NCBI GenBank assembly: GCA_016929175.1
Contig: JAFGJI010000157.1
Coordinates: forward strand, 1 to 6,410
DNA length: 6,410 bases
Source: Thermoplasmatota archaeon
GTDB lineage: Archaea > Thermoplasmatota > Penumbrarchaeia > Penumbrarchaeales > Penumbrarchaeaceae
Reading direction: 5' to 3'
Every line of letters begins with the position of its first letter. The first letter of the stretch is position 1. The translations under genes and the position numbers were made by a program. Under the pieces are notes generated by a model, which saw only the letters and a program-made list of their open reading frames with translations, did no database searches and was not told where the DNA came from. Shown here one piece after another: positions 5,367 through 6,410 of the stretch.

Positions 5367-6410
5367 ATGGCTTTCAAGTACATCTTGGAAAAAGGGCCCG
5401 CAAGGGCTTACATGATGGCAAATGAGGCGGTCGTGAGGGCCGCTCTGGAATCCGACGTGAAGGTATACTCCACCTATCCGGGGTCACCCACGGTGGAGAT
5501 ACTGTCGACGTTCGAGAAGGCTCTCAAGCACTACGATCTCGGGATGGAGCTCTCCGTCAACGAGAAGGTGGCCCTCGAGACTGCAGCCGGTGCGTCCTTC
5601 GTGGGAATGAGGTCCTTCTGTTCAATGAAGAGCGTGGGGGTCAACGTCGCCTCGGACGCTCTGTATGTCCTTGCTTACACGGGGGTCAAGGGCGGGTGCG
5701 TCCTTCTTCTGGCTGACGACCCCCACGCGCATTCATCGCAGTCGGAACAGGACGGCAGATGGTTCGGATACACTGCATATCTCCCGATGTTCGACCCATC
5801 ATCCCCTCAGGAAGCCTACGAGATGGTGAAGGAAGCCTACGGGCTCTCCGAGAGATACTCCACGCTTGTACTCCTCCGGACCACCACCAGGATCAACCAT
5901 CAATCCGGCATCGTGAACATAGCCCGGATGGACAGGACCCCCTTCGAGAAGAAGGAATTGAAGAACGACCATAATTACACGGCCGTCGGAATGACGGCAA
6001 GGACGGGAAAGCTCGGGATGCTCAAGAAGATGGAGGGAATGAAAGGATATTCCGAGGAGACCGGGTTCAACAGGGTCCAGTATTTCGACGGAAAGGACCT
6101 TCATGAAGGAACGCCTCCAATGGATGAGGGATACGAGCTCGGGATAGTGACCTCGGGGGTCCCGTACAACTACACGGTGGAAGCCCTGGGGAAGCTCGGT
6201 CTCAGGGCAAGGATATTGAAGATCGGTCTCATCAACCCGGTCCCCTCCTTGAAGATATCTGAGTTCCTCGTACCTCTTAAGAAGGTGATGGTGGTGGAGG
6301 AGCTCTTTCCATACCTCGAGGGGTTCGTCAGGGGCATCTGCAAGGACGCGAACCCTTCAGTTGAATTACTTGGCAAGGGGTTCGGACCATTCACCGAATA
6401 CTCCGAATAC
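5367..6410 (+). CDS. iorA: Indolepyruvate:ferredoxin oxidoreductase, alpha subunit (C-terminal part beyond window)
   Basis: The first 348 residues of a protein whose family is usually about 600-650 long. IorA with IorB converts indolepyruvate and other aryl pyruvates plus CoA to the aryl-acetyl-CoA and CO2, reducing ferredoxin; it is a cytoplasmic, oxygen-sensitive enzyme of aromatic amino acid breakdown. Residues 15-240 form the POR N-terminal (pyrimidine-binding) domain, with NEA at 19-21, TYPGSPTVEI at 36-45, NEKVALETAAGAS at 65-77 containing the Glu residues expected to contact thiamine diphosphate, SVGVNVASD at 89-97, and ADDPHAHSSQSEQDGRW at 116-132. Residues from about 265 form the transketolase-C-like domain (IVTSGVPYNYTVEALGKLGL, then VVEELFPYLE and GKGFGP). 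The thiamine-binding C-terminal domain and the ferredoxin-like iron-sulfur clusters should lie to the right of the window, as should any iorB. The other 2-oxoacid:ferredoxin oxidoreductases are less likely given the close match to IorA motifs. Confidence 0.88.
   Translation, partial: MAFKYILEKGPARAYMMANEAVVRAALESDVKVYSTYPGSPTVEILSTFEKALKHYDLGMELSVNEKVALETAAGASFVGMRSFCSMKSVGVNVASDALYVLAYTGVKGGCVLLLADDPHAHSSQSEQDGRWFGYTAYLPMFDPSSPQEAYEMVKEAYGLSERYSTLVLLRTTTRINHQSGIVNIARMDRTPFEKKELKNDHNYTAVGMTARTGKLGMLKKMEGMKGYSEETGFNRVQYFDGKDLHEGTPPMDEGYELGIVTSGVPYNYTVEALGKLGLRARILKIGLINPVPSLKISEFLVPLKKVMVVEELFPYLEGFVRGICKDANPSVELLGKGFGPFTEYSEY

Overview
The window looks archaeal, most likely from a euryarchaeon of the Thermoplasmatota or a relative. 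The evidence is indirect: A/T-rich TATA-like boxes sit about 25-50 bases before start codons, Arg and Ile are often coded by AGG and ATA, Shine-Dalgarno sequences are strong, one start is TTG, and the gene types fit (an indolepyruvate:ferredoxin oxidoreductase and a giant secreted beta-propeller/Ig-like protein with many N-glycosylation sequons). The phylum is an inference; no rRNA or tRNA is present.

Layout. Positions 1-3944, minus strand, hold one uninterrupted reading frame of at least 1314 codons that runs off the left edge. It encodes a membrane-anchored or secreted surface protein: N-terminal hydrophobic segment, eight FG-GAP/PQQ-like propeller blades, then at least six Ig-like (NEW3/CARDB-type) modules. 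Positions 3945-4134 are an A/T-rich divergent promoter region. The right part is all plus strand: a 169-residue FMN nitroreductase-family protein (4135-4644), a small unrecognised ORF (about 4697-4933), a 116-residue DsrE-like protein with clustered cysteines (4997-5347) and, 19 bases further, the first 348 codons of iorA, the alpha subunit of indolepyruvate:ferredoxin oxidoreductase (5367 to the right edge).

How the genes may work together. DsrE-like and iorA almost certainly share a transcript. IorA would oxidise aryl pyruvates from aromatic amino acid transamination to aryl-acetyl-CoA and reduce ferredoxin, as in peptide-fermenting archaea. The DsrE-like protein is a candidate thiol or persulfide carrier, but its link to IorA is not established. 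The nitroreductase is another redox enzyme in the same direction. The large surface protein is divergently transcribed and probably has a separate role at the cell envelope (binding, adhesion or polymer handling). I see no mobile element, CRISPR array, RNA gene or defence system.
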